A stretch of DNA of 64,000 nucleotides from Pectobacterium actinidiae (GCF_000803315.1 NZ_JRMH01000002.1:434001-498000), one strand, 5' to 3'; positions 35,345 through 45,290 are shown, counted from the stretch's first letter. Numbers and translations are program-made. The notes: generated by a model not told the origin, from the letters alone.

Positions 35345-35391
35345 TCAGAGATTCATCTCCGTCTCAATCACCAGTCTCCCGCGCTCAACGG
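35345..35391 (-). pseudogene. symE fragment, copy 4 (last 15 codons)
   Basis: On the minus strand this reads VERGRLVIETEMNL and stop, matching the C-terminus of symE copy 1 (VERGRILIETEINL). Upstream the match ends abruptly at the dppF terminator region, marking the right edge of the type VI island. Confidence 0.75.
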
Positions 35392-35394
35392 GTT

Positions 35395-35441
35395 GGGCAA
35401 AAAATCCAAAGCCCCCACGCCCCGGTAAAGCGGCGTGGGGC
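35395..35441 (-). terminator. Terminator of the dpp operon
   Basis: CCCCACGCC (35413-35421) and GGCGTGGGG (35432-35440) form a GC-rich stem; on the minus strand it is followed by TTTGGATTTTTT. It lies 13 bp after the dppF stop. Confidence 0.85.
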
Positions 35442-35453
35442 ATTAAAGACAAA

Positions 35454-36464
35454 CTAGGCGACAGCGGTGCCCTGTTCATCCTGATCGACAGCGAAGCAGG
35501 CGACCTGCTGCTCACCGTAGGTTTTCAGCTGTGGCTGGAACTGGGTGCAGGTGCTGAAGCAGCGCTGACAGCGGGCATTGAACGCACAGCCCGGTGGTGG
35601 ATTCAGTGGGCTAGGTAGCTCACCTGTCAGCTTGATGCGCTCGCGGCGTAAATCCGGATTCAGGCGCGGCGTCGCGGAAAGTAACGCCTGCGTATACGGG
35701 TGGCGCGGATTATTGAAAATGGCGTCTTTACTGCCCTTCTCCACACAGCGCCCCAGATACATCACCATCACTTCATCAGCGATATGTTCGACAACGGACA
35801 GATCGTGCGAGATGAAGACGTAAGACAGCCCCAGATCCTGCTGCAAGTCCATCATCAGATTCAGCACCTGTGCGCGAACCGACACGTCTAGCGCCGAAAC
35901 AGGTTCGTCGGCAATCACCACGTCAGGGTCCAGCATCAACCCACGAGCGATAGCGATACGCTGGCGTTGGCCGCCGGAGAACATATGCGGGTAGCGATCA
36001 TAATGCTCCGTTTTCAACCCCACTTTCGCCATCATCGCCAGCGCTTTTTCACGACGCTCAGCTTTTGACAGCTCAGTGTTGATCTGGAGCGGTTCCTCCA
36101 GGATCTGGCCGACTTTCTTACGTGGATTGAGCGATCCATAAGGATTCTGGAAAACGATCTGGATCTTCTGCCGACGCAGTTTCTGCGCTTGCGGATCGTG
36201 CTTCAGCAGATCCTGCCCCTGATAGTACAGTTCACCATCCGATGGGGTTTCAATCATCGTCAGCAGGCGACCCAGCGTGGACTTTCCACAGCCAGATTCT
36301 CCTACCACCGCTAGCGTCTTACCACGCTCCAGCGTAAAGGAAACGCCGTCCAACGCTTTCACCATCCGCTCTGGCGCGAAAAAGCCCTTTTTCACCGGGT
36401 AGTGTTTTTTCAAATCAATCGCATGCAGCAAATACGACTGCGATGTTGCGTTCAGTTCACTCAT
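35454..36464 (-). CDS. dppF: Dipeptide ABC transporter ATP-binding protein DppF
   Basis: A 336-aa ATPase of the dipeptide/heme importer. Walker A is GESGCGKST, the ABC signature [14 protein letters not shown] and Walker [13 protein letters not shown]; the C-terminal oligopeptide/dipeptide extension carries the FeS-like cysteines ([14 protein letters not shown]). It overlaps dppD by 4 bp. It forms the nucleotide-binding heterodimer with DppD under the DppBC permease. Confidence 0.96.
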   Translation of the reverse strand: MSELNATSQSYLLHAIDLKKHYPVKKGFFAPERMVKALDGVSFTLERGKTLAVVGESGCGKSTLGRLLTMIETPSDGELYYQGQDLLKHDPQAQKLRRQKIQIVFQNPYGSLNPRKKVGQILEEPLQINTELSKAERREKALAMMAKVGLKTEHYDRYPHMFSGGQRQRIAIARGLMLDPDVVIADEPVSALDVSVRAQVLNLMMDLQQDLGLSYVFISHDLSVVEHIADEVMVMYLGRCVEKGSKDAIFNNPRHPYTQALLSATPRLNPDLRRERIKLTGELPSPLNPPPGCAFNARCQRCFSTCTQFQPQLKTYGEQQVACFAVDQDEQGTAVA

Positions 36465-37441
36465 AGGGTTGGCCTCCCCGCATCATCCAGCGGTGTATGA
36501 CATTTCACCTGACGACCAGGAATATCGCGCAGTGCAGGTTCTTCCTGACGGCAGCGGCCCTGTGCATAGGGGCAACGCGGGTTGAGTAGACAGCCGTTCG
36601 GGCGGTCATATTTACCCGGTACCACACCCGGCAACGATGCCAGTCGGGATTTATCCGCCGCAAACTCCGGTAACGCGCGTAGCAGCGCCTGGGTATACGG
36701 ATGACGCGGTGCGCGGAAAATATCCGCCGCTTTGCCTGATTCCACGACCTGTCCGGCATACATCACAATGATGTGGTGTGCCGCTTCAGCCACCAGCGCC
36801 AAATCGTGCGTAATCAGGATCAGCGCCATGTTTTCACGCTGCTGCAATTCGAGCAGCAGCTCGATGATCTGCGCCTGAATGGTCACGTCCAGCGCCGTGG
36901 TTGGTTCATCGGCAATCAGCAGCTTCGGCCGACAGGCAATCGCCATCGCGATCATCACGCGCTGGCTCATCCCGCCGGAAAGCTGGTGCGGATACACGTC
37001 AAGACGCGAACCCGGATCGGGAATCCCAACCAGCGTCAGCAGGTCAACCGCACGCTGACGACGGGTTTTGCGGTTACCGCCCTGATGCACCTTGATGGCT
37101 TCCATAATCTGGTAGCCCACGGTGTAGCACGGGTTCAGGCTGGTCATCGGATCCTGAAAAATCATCGCGACTTCAGAGCCCACCAGATTACGCCGTTCTT
37201 TCTCAGAAATTTTTGTTAAATCACGCTGGTTAAATTCCAGCTTGTCGGCCATCACTTTGCCGGGGTAATCAATCAGTCCCATAATCGCCAGCGAGCTGAC
37301 GGATTTACCGGAGCCGGATTCCCCGACGATACCGACGACCTGACCTTGTTCAACCTGGTAGCTGATACGATCGACTGCACGGAACGGCAGATCCTCATCA
37401 CCAAAGTGAACCGACAATTTATCTACATTGAGCAACGCCAT
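36461..37441 (-). CDS. dppD: Dipeptide ABC transporter ATP-binding protein DppD
   Basis: A 326-aa ATPase. The start [16 protein letters not shown] at 37441 matches the E. coli protein; a longer frame upstream overlaps the dppC end region and is not used. Walker A is GESGSGKSV, the signature [14 protein letters not shown] and Walker [13 protein letters not shown]. The C-terminal Cys cluster is present ([14 protein letters not shown]). Start lies 13 bp after dppC. Confidence 0.96.
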   Translation of the reverse strand: MALLNVDKLSVHFGDEDLPFRAVDRISYQVEQGQVVGIVGESGSGKSVSSLAIMGLIDYPGKVMADKLEFNQRDLTKISEKERRNLVGSEVAMIFQDPMTSLNPCYTVGYQIMEAIKVHQGGNRKTRRQRAVDLLTLVGIPDPGSRLDVYPHQLSGGMSQRVMIAMAIACRPKLLIADEPTTALDVTIQAQIIELLLELQQRENMALILITHDLALVAEAAHHIIVMYAGQVVESGKAADIFRAPRHPYTQALLRALPEFAADKSRLASLPGVVPGKYDRPNGCLLNPRCPYAQGRCRQEEPALRDIPGRQVKCHTPLDDAGRPTL

Positions 37442-37454
37442 CTCTCTACCTCGA

Positions 37455-38357
37455 CTACTGCTTGAGTTTGGGGTCGAGAGCATCACGCAAGCCGTCCCCC
37501 ATCAGGTTAAACGCCAATACCGTCAGTAAGATTGCCAGACCGGGGAACGTCACCACCCACCAGGCGCTTTGCGCAAATTGCAAAACGTCCGACAGCATGG
37601 TGCCCCACTCTGGCGTTGGCGGCTGTGCGCCCATACCGAGGAAACCCAAAGCAGCCATATCGAGAATGGCGTTAGAAAAGCCGAGAGAAGCCTGCACAAT
37701 CAGCGGAGCCAGGCAGTTCGGAAGAATGTTGACGAACATTTGGCGTGCCGAACTCGCTCCCGCCACGCGTGAAGCGGTGACGTAATCGCGATTGACTTCC
37801 ACCAGTACCGCCGCACGGGTCAAACGGACATAGTGCGGCAATGCCACGAAGGTCAGCGCCAGCGAGGCGTTCACAATCGAAGGCCCGAAGACGGCGACCA
37901 GCACCAGCGCCAGCAGCAGGCTCGGCAGTGCCAGCATGATATCGACGATACGCATGATGAGCGCATCGACCACGCCGCCGAAATATCCGGCCAACAGACC
38001 GAAGATCACCCCCAGCACCAGCGACAGTGCGACGACCAGACAGCCAACCAGCAGCGACAGGCGTGCGCCGTACATCAGACGGGACAGGACATCACGTCCG
38101 ACATCGTCCGTTCCCAGAATAAACTGCCAGCTTCCGCCCTCTTGCCAGACCGGCGGACGAAGCAGCGCATCGCGGAACTGCTCCGCAGGCGCATGCGGTG
38201 CCAGTACGTTGGCACCAATGGCGATAATCAGCATCAGCACGACATACACCATGCCAACGACCGCCCCTTTGTTACGTTTAAAATAGTGCCAGAATTCCTG
38301 TAGCGGGGTCATCGGCTTCGGTGCGCTGTTTACAACAGGTTCAGTGACGTGTGTCAT
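37455..38357 (-). CDS. dppC: Dipeptide ABC transporter permease DppC
   Basis: A 300-aa inner-membrane permease, the same length as E. coli DppC. Start MTHVTEPVV at 38357 is preferred over an upstream in-frame Met. [20 protein letters not shown] is the conserved N-terminus, and the binding-protein-dependent (EAA-like) loop is seen in [21 protein letters not shown]. It lies 13 bp after dppB. Confidence 0.96.
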   Translation of the reverse strand: MTHVTEPVVNSAPKPMTPLQEFWHYFKRNKGAVVGMVYVVLMLIIAIGANVLAPHAPAEQFRDALLRPPVWQEGGSWQFILGTDDVGRDVLSRLMYGARLSLLVGCLVVALSLVLGVIFGLLAGYFGGVVDALIMRIVDIMLALPSLLLALVLVAVFGPSIVNASLALTFVALPHYVRLTRAAVLVEVNRDYVTASRVAGASSARQMFVNILPNCLAPLIVQASLGFSNAILDMAALGFLGMGAQPPTPEWGTMLSDVLQFAQSAWWVVTFPGLAILLTVLAFNLMGDGLRDALDPKLKQ

Positions 38358-38370
38358 CTTAGCCTTCCCC

Positions 38371-39390
38371 TTATTTCTTGTGACGGATGCGTGGGTTAAC
38401 CACACCGTAGAGCACATCGACCAGCAGGTTCACCAGAATAATCATGGTTGCCACCAGCAGTACGCCGCCCTGAACCACCGGATAGTCACGACGCTGCAAC
38501 GCATCGATCAACCACCGTCCCAGCCCCGGCCAGGAGAAAATGGTTTCCGTCAGGATCGCCCCAGCCAGCATGGTGCCGACCTGCAAACCAATCACTGTTA
38601 CCACCGGCAGCATCGCATTACGCAACGCGTGCACGATAATCACACGCAGACGGCTCAGCCCTTTAGCACGGGCGGTGCGGATATAGTCCTCACCCAGCAC
38701 TTCCAACATCGCAGAGCGCGTCATACGCACTATCACCGCCAGTGGAATGGTGCCCAGCACGATGGCAGGCAGGATCATATGTTCAACCGCGTCGATAAAA
38801 TCGCCTTCCTCGCCCCAGAACAGGGTATCGATCAGCATAAAGCCGGTCAGCGGCATACTGTCATCGAGGAAAATCGTGTCGCTGATACGTCCCGAAACGG
38901 GCGTCAGATTGAGCTGAACGGAAACGAGCATAATCAGCATCATGCCCCACCAGAAGATAGGCATGGAGTAGCCCGTCAGCGCCAGGCCAACAGAGGTATG
39001 ATCGAAAATAGAACCACGTTTGACCGCAGCCAACACGCCAACCGGGATCCCAACCGCGATAGCAAACAGCATCGCGCAGATACCCAGTTCCAACGTCGCT
39101 TTGAAGCGAGGTACGAACTCTTCCCACACGGGGATGCGGCTTTTGAGGGAGATCCCCAGATCGCCCTGCAACACACCGCCAATATAGTGGATGTATTGCT
39201 GCCAAAGGGGCTTGTCCAGCCCCATTTCTGCCAGCAATTGCGCATGGCGCTCGGCGGAAATCCCCCGCTCCCCCGCCATGATCATCACCGGGTCGCCCGG
39301 AATCATGTGCACGAATGCGAAGGTCAATAGGGTGATACCAATAAACGTTGGGATAACGAGCCCCAAACGCCGGAGTATGAACTGCAACAT
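38371..39390 (-). CDS. dppB: Dipeptide ABC transporter permease DppB
   Basis: A 339-aa inner-membrane permease, the length of E. coli DppB. It starts MLQFILRRLGLVIPTFIGIT and carries the EAA-like loop YIRTARAKGLSRLRVIIVHALRNA. It is separated from dppA by 233 bp that hold a hairpin, which usually makes DppA more abundant than the membrane parts. Confidence 0.96.
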   Translation of the reverse strand: MLQFILRRLGLVIPTFIGITLLTFAFVHMIPGDPVMIMAGERGISAERHAQLLAEMGLDKPLWQQYIHYIGGVLQGDLGISLKSRIPVWEEFVPRFKATLELGICAMLFAIAVGIPVGVLAAVKRGSIFDHTSVGLALTGYSMPIFWWGMMLIMLVSVQLNLTPVSGRISDTIFLDDSMPLTGFMLIDTLFWGEEGDFIDAVEHMILPAIVLGTIPLAVIVRMTRSAMLEVLGEDYIRTARAKGLSRLRVIIVHALRNAMLPVVTVIGLQVGTMLAGAILTETIFSWPGLGRWLIDALQRRDYPVVQGGVLLVATMIILVNLLVDVLYGVVNPRIRHKK

Positions 39391-39544
39391 ATCCCGAACT
39401 CTCTATTTATGCCCGTTGGCTCATTGGCCATCAGGCTTATCATTGCTCACAGCTAAAAAATCGTCAGGAACGATTTTAAACGTCGTGTGCGACGGCCCGC
39501 CGGATGACGGGCAGGAAGTCTGCCATAAAAACGTAACGGGCAAG

Positions 39545-39596
39545 AAACCCCGCCTCCACGGCTCCTCTAATGAGAAACCGCAAGGTCGGGGTTTTT
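39545..39596. terminator. Intercistronic hairpin between dppA and dppB
   Basis: AAACCCCG (39545-39552) and CGGGGTTT (39587-39594) close a large imperfect stem-loop. On the minus strand it lies just behind the dppA stop. It likely stabilises dppA mRNA or attenuates read-through to dppB. Confidence 0.6.
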
Positions 39597-39623
39597 AATG
39601 TCCGTGAAAATTGAGTGGCTGAC

Positions 39624-41231
39624 TTAATCCAACGTCACGTTGTTGAAGCTATGCACGCCACGCGGCTGAACTACATAGCCTTTCACGTTTTTACGCACTG
39701 GCTCATACACGGTGGAGTGCGCGACAATCAGTGCCGGAGCCTGATCGTGCATCACAACCTGTGCTTGTTTGTACAGCTCAATACGTTTTTCGTGATCGGA
39801 AATGGCACGCGCCGGTTGGATCAAATCTTCAAACGGCTTGTAGCACCACTTGGAATAGTTGGAGCCATTTTTAGCTGCGTCGCAGCTGAACAAGGTCGCG
39901 AAGAAGTTATCTGGATCCCCATTGTCGCCCGTCCAGCCCATCAGCACGGTCTGGTGCTCGCCGTCTTTCGCACGCTTCAGATACTCGCCCCACTCGTAGG
40001 TGACGATCTTGGCTTTCACACCCACTTTCGCCCAGTCGGACTGAATCATTTCCGCCATACGACGGGCGTTCGGGTTGTACGGACGCTGTACTGGCATTGC
40101 CCACAGGTCGATAGCGAAGCCGTCAGCCATGCCTGCTTCTTTCAGCAGGGCTTTCGCTTTCTCAGGATCGTAGCTGTAGTCTTTAACGTCTTTGTTGTAG
40201 CCCCACATGGTCGGCGGGATCAGGTTGGTTGCAGCTTGGCCAGCACCCTGATAGACCGCATCGATGATGGCAGACTTGTTCACCGCATAGTTCAGCGCCT
40301 GGCGAATCTTGACGTTATCCAGCGGTTTTTTCTCAACGTTGTAAGACAGGTAGCCGACGTTCAGACCAGGCTGTTCCATCAACGTGATGTTTTTGTCTTC
40401 TTTCATGCGGGCGAGATCGGCCGGATTTGGATACGGCATGATCTGGCATTCGTCTTTTTGCAGCTTGGCGTAACGTACGGAAGCATCTGGCGTGATGGAG
40501 AAGACCAGACGGTCAACGCCCGGCTTGGTACCCCAGAAACCTTCAAAGGCTTTGTACAGAATGCGGGAATCTTTCTGGTACTGCTGGAGCTGGAACGGGC
40601 CTGTACCGATTGGATTCAGGTCAATCTTCTCTGGCGTACCCGCTTTCAGCATCTTATCCGCGTATTCCGCTGACATGATAGAAGCGAAGTCCATCGCCAG
40701 GTTTGCCAGGAACGGCGCTTCAGGGCGGTTCAGCACAAAGCGGACGGTGTAATCGTCGACTTTTTCGATTTTGCTGACCAGCTCCGGCATACCCATACCT
40801 TGATAGTATTCATAGCTGCCGCCAGACACTTTATGGTACGGATGGTTGGCATCCTGCTGACGCATGAAGGAGAAAATCACGTCATCGGCATTGAATTCAC
40901 GAGACGGTTTGAAATCCTTGCTGTCTTGCCATTTCACGCCTTTGCGTAGATGGAAAGTATAGGTTTTACCGTCTTCGCTAATATCCCATTTTTCAGCCAG
41001 ACCCGGGCTAGTGTCCGTGGTGCCGTCTTTAAACTCCACCAAACGGTTATAAATAGGAATAGAGCTGGCATCAAACGTTGTGCCGGAGGTGAACAGCTGT
41101 GGGTTAAAACCTTCCGGGGAGCCTTCTGAGCAGTAAACCAGCGTTTTTGCCTGAACGCCTGCGGCGACGGACATGGCGAGCAAGCCAAGGCCGAACTTCA
41201 ACACCCTTGATCTAACGAGGGATTTTTCCAT
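39624..41231 (-). CDS. dppA: Periplasmic dipeptide-binding protein DppA
   Basis: A 535-aa SBP family 5 protein, the length of E. coli DppA; it binds dipeptides, and heme in enteric bacteria. The start MEKSLVRS at 41231 has GGAGC upstream and gives a signal peptide ending VQAKTLVYCSEGSPEGF. The first gene of dppABCDF, transcribed leftwards. The leader is CA-rich, as in genes regulated by the small RNA GcvB. Confidence 0.96.
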   Translation of the reverse strand: MEKSLVRSRVLKFGLGLLAMSVAAGVQAKTLVYCSEGSPEGFNPQLFTSGTTFDASSIPIYNRLVEFKDGTTDTSPGLAEKWDISEDGKTYTFHLRKGVKWQDSKDFKPSREFNADDVIFSFMRQQDANHPYHKVSGGSYEYYQGMGMPELVSKIEKVDDYTVRFVLNRPEAPFLANLAMDFASIMSAEYADKMLKAGTPEKIDLNPIGTGPFQLQQYQKDSRILYKAFEGFWGTKPGVDRLVFSITPDASVRYAKLQKDECQIMPYPNPADLARMKEDKNITLMEQPGLNVGYLSYNVEKKPLDNVKIRQALNYAVNKSAIIDAVYQGAGQAATNLIPPTMWGYNKDVKDYSYDPEKAKALLKEAGMADGFAIDLWAMPVQRPYNPNARRMAEMIQSDWAKVGVKAKIVTYEWGEYLKRAKDGEHQTVLMGWTGDNGDPDNFFATLFSCDAAKNGSNYSKWCYKPFEDLIQPARAISDHEKRIELYKQAQVVMHDQAPALIVAHSTVYEPVRKNVKGYVVQPRGVHSFNNVTLD

Positions 41232-41264
41232 TACTTGTGCTCCATTGTGGATGATGTTGTGTGC
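41232..41264 (-). promoter_or_regulatory. CA-rich dppA leader, probable GcvB small-RNA target
   Basis: On the mRNA strand the leader reads CACACAACATCATCCACAA then GGAGCACAAGTA before the ATG. A C/A-rich stretch over and upstream of the ribosome site is the known pairing site of GcvB in Salmonella and E. coli dppA. The small RNA gene itself is not in this window. Confidence 0.6.
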
Positions 41265-41360
41265 TATACCCGCCATACTCCAAGCTGCATATGCGTCGCT
41301 AAAACACGGAAATTAACAACGCTGGTATTCCGTCCTGCATCTCGAAATCAATTGGGTATG
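41265..41360 (-). repeat. ~100-bp imperfect-palindromic intergenic repeat, copy 1
   Basis: Starts TATACCCGCCATACTCCAAG and ends TCGAAATCAATTGGGTATG. Read on the minus strand it matches the element at 51616-51723 at both ends (ATACCC-AA...TCGAG...GCAGG, and GCA(C/T)ATGCA(A/G)CTTG(A/G)AGTATG). It sits directly upstream of the dppA leader and could be within its 5' UTR. Confidence 0.65.
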
Positions 41361-42667
41361 GTTGGCCAGACCTGTATTTTTACGAACTGTGGTCTGTACC
41401 CTGTCGCCCGAAGGCAAAATTAAAATAATGAGGGAGAAGAAAGGTGGTTACCGAAACCGATGGCCGTCACGCTGTTGGATAGAGTCATAATAACTACAAC
41501 GTATACTTTGACGCGCCACAACCCGCTCACGGATGCTGGATGAAGACGTAGAATCATTCAGACAAGCCGCTGCTTTCCTCCTTATATCCCTATGACGCCC
41601 TCAATTTCTCAACAGATGGCGGTGACGTCAATATAAGCTGTAAGGATTTACAAAATTTCCTTACATTTTCTTAAAAGAGAAAATACAAATTCCTCACTTC
41701 AAGGAAGGCATATTCTCTGTTTTTTGACGAAAAAACAGCAATAGAAACTGATACATTGCGGACATAAAGAAATTATCACCATTAAAAAAACTATAGTCAT
41801 CTGGTCTTACATGTCCAAGATTTGAGCACTATTTTTTGTTAAAAACGTTAACGGCAGGTGAAAATCCTGACGGATAATAAGAAATTCTGATATTTACCCT
41901 TTAGCCATAAGTAGATTAACGACTATCTACGCTACATAAAAAAACTCTATGCGGCACAAAAACACGGCGTTCCTCTCTTAGGCTGGTCGAAAACACACAT
42001 CGCCGTGTTGTGAAAGACGAGATTTGCGTACCCCATACATTGGGTAACGCCTGCCAGATAGATAAAGGGGAATAAAACGAGATAAAGATCACATTCCGTT
42101 CACAGCATCGGCGCTAAGGCACTAGCCCAAGGAACTGTGATATTGCTCAATAATAAATCGGCTATTTTAGTTAAATAAATATTTTCACTAAAATGAAAAC
42201 ACGCTATTTACTTATTCCAACAACGTGGTATTTTTCACTTTGTTGCTTATCTCGCCGAGATTTTTTATTCCCCGCACTCCCCAATGAATTATTTTAATTA
42301 CAAAAAAACGATATAAGTTATTTAAAATGGAGTTGCTGATAAGTTCACAAATACGTAATTAACGTATTATTTTTAACATTCCCTCATGCTAGATTACTCT
42401 CCAACGTGATTCATTGTTAAATAACATCAACTATTCCTTATCTTTTTGTTACTAACTGATAAAAAAACAAAAAACGTATTTTTCTGCCTTTTGATAATAA
42501 ACATCCCGCTGTCATTGGCATTAGCAACGCTCGATAATCGCACTGATGTCGGCGAGAAAAAAGCCAATAAGATTCGTCGATAACGATGCACTATCAATAT
42601 CGCAACGACATTACGCAGCGGGGATGTAATTTCTTTCTGTACCAACTGTCCTAGCAGGGTGAATATA
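41361..42667. other. 1.3-kb gene-free region upstream of the citrate transporter
   Basis: Strongly AT-rich with stops in all frames and no convincing protein gene, tRNA or known RNA. The part next to 41361 should hold the dppA promoter (leftward) and the part before 42668 the transporter promoter (rightward). The size is unusual for this genome and suggests lost genes or a long regulatory region. I see no duplicated cit sequence in it. Confidence 0.5.
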
Positions 42668-44011
42668 ATGAAAAAAATTGAAACTGATATTTTATGTGAG
42701 AACGATCTCGCTCTGGAAACACAGACATCGTTTATCGGAGGGTTTTTTAAAAAGAAAATCGGCTCCGTTCCCATTGCACTTTTTATAGCGATTGCCGCCA
42801 TTGTCGCTATCGCTGCCTACGAAGGATATTTGCCGAAAAATATGATTGGCGGTTTCGCCGTCATCATGACAATGGGTTTTTTACTGGCACATATTGGCAG
42901 CAACATTCCCGTGTTCAAAGATATCGGCGGCCCGGCGATTCTATGCCTGATGGTGCCTTCTGTGATGGTGTATTTTAATTTATTCAATGACAACACCATG
43001 AAAACAGTCCACCTGTTGATGAAAGAGGCTAATTTCCTATATTTCGTCATCGCCTGTCTGGTGGTCGGCAGTATCCTGGGTATGAACCGTAAGATCCTGA
43101 TTCAGGGGATGGTTCGTATGTTCGTCCCACTGGTCATCGGTACCGCAACGGCGCTGGCGACTGGTCTTCTGGTCGGTAAACTGTGCGGCTACAGTTTCTA
43201 TCACACCTTCTTCTTCATTATCGTGCCAATCATCGGTGGCGGTATTGGCGAAGGCATCCTGCCATTATCCCTCGCCTATTCTGCCATTCTGGGACAAAGC
43301 CCGGACGTTTATGTGGCTCAGTTAGCACCCGCAGCCGTCGTCGGCAACATCTTTGCAATTCTGTGTGCTGGCGTGCTGTCCCGTCTGGGTATGCGCCGCA
43401 AAGATCTGAACGGTGAAGGCCGTCTGGTTCGCAGCGATGAAGACAACGCGATGTTTGCCGTAAACGAAGCACCAAAACCGGTCGATTTTCACCTGATGGG
43501 CGGCGGATTGTTGATGATTTGCGCCTTCTTCATCGTCGGCGGTCTGTTTGAAAAACTGGTACACATCCCTGGCCCGGTGTTGATGATTCTGATCGCCGTG
43601 TTCTGCAAATATGGTCGCGTGATTCCTGCCGTCATGGAAACCGGTGCGCACAGCGTTTACAAGTTCGTATCCAGTTCTCTGGTATGGCCACTGATGATCG
43701 GGCTGGGCATGTTGTATATCCCACTGGAGAGCGTCGTCGCGGTATTCTCTGTAGGTTACGTCATCGTGTGTGGCTCTGTGGTACTGTCCATGGCGCTGGT
43801 GAGCTTCCTGATCGCGCCTTACCTGAACATGTACCCGATTGAGGCTTCCATCGTGACCACGTGCCACAGCGGGCTGGGCGGAACAGGTGACGTCGCGATT
43901 TTGTCTGCTTCTAACCGTATGTCTCTGATGCCATTCGCACAGATCGCTACCCGTATCGGCGGCGCGTCTACCGTCATCGCCGCCACGCTGCTGCTGGGCT
44001 GGGTTGTCTAA
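42668..44011 (+). CDS. 2-hydroxycarboxylate (citrate/malate) transporter, CitS family
   Basis: A 447-aa inner-membrane symporter. ATG 42668 (MKKIETDIL) has AGGG about 10 nt upstream. The two re-entrant-loop motifs of the 2HCT family are present: IIGGGIGEGILPLS and CHSGLGGTGDVAILSAS. The conserved substrate Arg is in PFAQIATRIGGAS. Such carriers import citrate or malate with Na+ or H+. The CitA/CitB-type two-component genes ~1.4 kb away probably control it. No citrate lyase genes are in the window. Confidence 0.9.
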   Translation: MKKIETDILCENDLALETQTSFIGGFFKKKIGSVPIALFIAIAAIVAIAAYEGYLPKNMIGGFAVIMTMGFLLAHIGSNIPVFKDIGGPAILCLMVPSVMVYFNLFNDNTMKTVHLLMKEANFLYFVIACLVVGSILGMNRKILIQGMVRMFVPLVIGTATALATGLLVGKLCGYSFYHTFFFIIVPIIGGGIGEGILPLSLAYSAILGQSPDVYVAQLAPAAVVGNIFAILCAGVLSRLGMRRKDLNGEGRLVRSDEDNAMFAVNEAPKPVDFHLMGGGLLMICAFFIVGGLFEKLVHIPGPVLMILIAVFCKYGRVIPAVMETGAHSVYKFVSSSLVWPLMIGLGMLYIPLESVVAVFSVGYVIVCGSVVLSMALVSFLIAPYLNMYPIEASIVTTCHSGLGGTGDVAILSASNRMSLMPFAQIATRIGGASTVIAATLLLGWVV

Positions 44012-44034
44012 TCCGACCACGCTTCCCCACTAAT

Positions 44035-44067
44035 AAAAACGCCACGGTGATTGCCGTGGCGTTTTTA
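44035..44067 (+). terminator. Terminator of the 2HCT transporter gene
   Basis: AAAAACGCCACGG-TGATTG-CCGTGGCGTTTTT is a perfect stem with U-tracts on both strands, 24 bp after the stop. It may serve both directions. Confidence 0.92.
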
Positions 44068-44137
44068 TTCACAGTATTGGCGCAGAGAGTCCTGCTTTTC
44101 CAGCAGCAGCCATTGGTAACGGTTTAGCTTACCGCAA
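44068..44137 (-). pseudogene. Diverged duplicate of the citB 3' end
   Basis: On the minus strand this reads LGSCGKLNRYQWLLLEKQDSL then RQYCE and stop. The citB gene ends YGSTGRPVYLYRLLPEKQ then DSLRQYCE and stop. At DNA level 44061-44111 and 45391-45440 share most bases but clearly differ. So a second, diverged citB tail lies next to the transporter terminator, and the effector/immunity pair sits between the two tails. Confidence 0.8.
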
Positions 44138-44410
44138 CTACCTAACCTTTTTGAAAATGATCAGAATAAGGATCACACTAATTGGGAAACCAATTAGTGT
44201 GGCTGAATACATGGAATCCATAGACTCTCTCATATCAGCCAGTATCGCAAAATGGTATTCAACTGACACTGTTTTATCAGATAAAAAAGCCATTCTTTCC
44301 TTGTCTTGAACATGTCCAAAAGAAAAAAGAGCAATGCTTATCAAATAACAAAAAGAGACAAGGCAAATACTCAACCATCGAATAAACGTCTTGCATTTAC
44401 TTGTTAACAT
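44138..44410 (-). CDS. Small two-helix membrane protein, putative immunity protein
   Basis: A 90-aa protein starting at ATG 44410, which overlaps the last codons and stop of the upstream gene by 14 bp (translational coupling). It has a transmembrane helix near the N-terminus (FIRWLSICLVSFCYLISIAL), a polar loop, and a second helix near the C-terminus (LIGFPISVILILIIF). This suits a periplasm-facing immunity protein for a cell-envelope-acting effector. No family recognised. Confidence 0.65.
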   Translation of the reverse strand: MLTSKCKTFIRWLSICLVSFCYLISIALFSFGHVQDKERMAFLSDKTVSVEYHFAILADMRESMDSMYSATLIGFPISVILILIIFKKVR

Positions 44411-45290
44411 CGTGTGCCCCATCCAATAACCCACCGATAGTACCACCAGAATAAGGTGAAATTTTACCTATACCAGAAACAACCTCGGAGACGACTCTTA
44501 ACGCAGTATCTTCGCTTATCGATGTGTAGTTATCGGTATTCGGGTACTGCTTTCTAAATTCACTGGTCATATCAACAACAAGCATCGATGACTCAGTGCT
44601 TTTTCGCTCTAAATATCGCTGTAGCGATACCGGAACGGCGAAATCTTCTTCGTAATTAATCTGTATCTGAGAGTTAATCGTATATCCTCCCTCAAATACC
44701 TGTGATCCCGCAATCTTCACGCCTTTTGTTGCATGGGTTGTACAGTTCACGCCTGTAACATCATATTGATCGATTGTTCGACCGTTTCTTTTAGTGCCTT
44801 CCCCCATCTTGATGGTTTCTTTCACCTTGCCACCTGAGCGCCATAGCTTTTCAAAGTACAATCGGGCAATCGTAGGATCTGCATCTGTAATGACGAATGC
44901 CTTCGCTTCCATCTTGTACAGCTCTTCTCGGTAATATGTCCTGGCATCGTCAAATCGCAAAAAATTTAAGATGCCATCACCCACAGCCCCGGCAACACCA
45001 GACCGTCTACCGAATCGACCATAAGTGAACACAAAAGCAGTATTACCCTCATGCACTGAAACAAAGGTGTGGCCTGTCCCCTTAATTTCTGTCCAGATAA
45101 ATACACCGTTCTCTAACGGGTTATTTTCTTTTTTGCACTCTTGAATTTGATTAACCCACTCCCCTTTTGAGGGCGTGAGGTAAATAGGGTCATCCCTAAA
45201 GTAATTTGTTGGTTCGGGCTTAATATTTTCCCGTGGATTCCGCCACAGCCCTAACCCGCGGCCGTACTGCATAAATTTATTGTGTTCCAC
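44397..45290 (-). CDS. Putative effector with permuted papain-like (NlpC/P60-type) Cys-His site
   Basis: A 297-aa protein with no signal peptide. GTG 45290 has GGAG 8 nt upstream, a good start; ATG 45272 is the alternative. GTGHTFVSVHEGN (His74) precedes YDVTGVNCTTHATKG (Cys183). His before Cys is the order in circularly permuted NlpC/P60 enzymes such as YiiX/LRAT-type proteins, so a cysteine peptidase, amidase or acyltransferase activity is plausible. It is AT-richer than the cit genes around it and is coupled to a small membrane protein. I infer a toxin/immunity pair, perhaps T6SS-delivered; this is not proven by any motif. Confidence 0.6.
   Translation of the reverse strand: MEHNKFMQYGRGLGLWRNPRENIKPEPTNYFRDDPIYLTPSKGEWVNQIQECKKENNPLENGVFIWTEIKGTGHTFVSVHEGNTAFVFTYGRFGRRSGVAGAVGDGILNFLRFDDARTYYREELYKMEAKAFVITDADPTIARLYFEKLWRSGGKVKETIKMGEGTKRNGRTIDQYDVTGVNCTTHATKGVKIAGSQVFEGGYTINSQIQINYEEDFAVPVSLQRYLERKSTESSMLVVDMTSEFRKQYPNTDNYTSISEDTALRVVSEVVSGIGKISPYSGGTIGGLLDGAHDVNK

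Noticed and set aside
30083..35391. Rhs fragments as insertion sequences
   Set aside because: No transposase gene or terminal inverted repeats; the repeated DNA is Rhs core sequence and symE, so homologous exchange explains it better.
38344..39330. 328-codon frame antisense to dppB
   Set aside because: His/Gln/Asn-rich shadow translation opposite a membrane protein gene; dppB is certain.
41361..42667. tRNA-Pro (proK), which lies near dppA in E. coli
   Set aside because: No cloverleaf or TTCGAATCC-type arm was found in this gap.
42427..42801. 124-codon minus-strand frame before the 2HCT transporter
   Set aside because: Overlaps the start of the transporter and has no ribosome site or conserved motif; the rest of the gap is AT-rich non-coding DNA.
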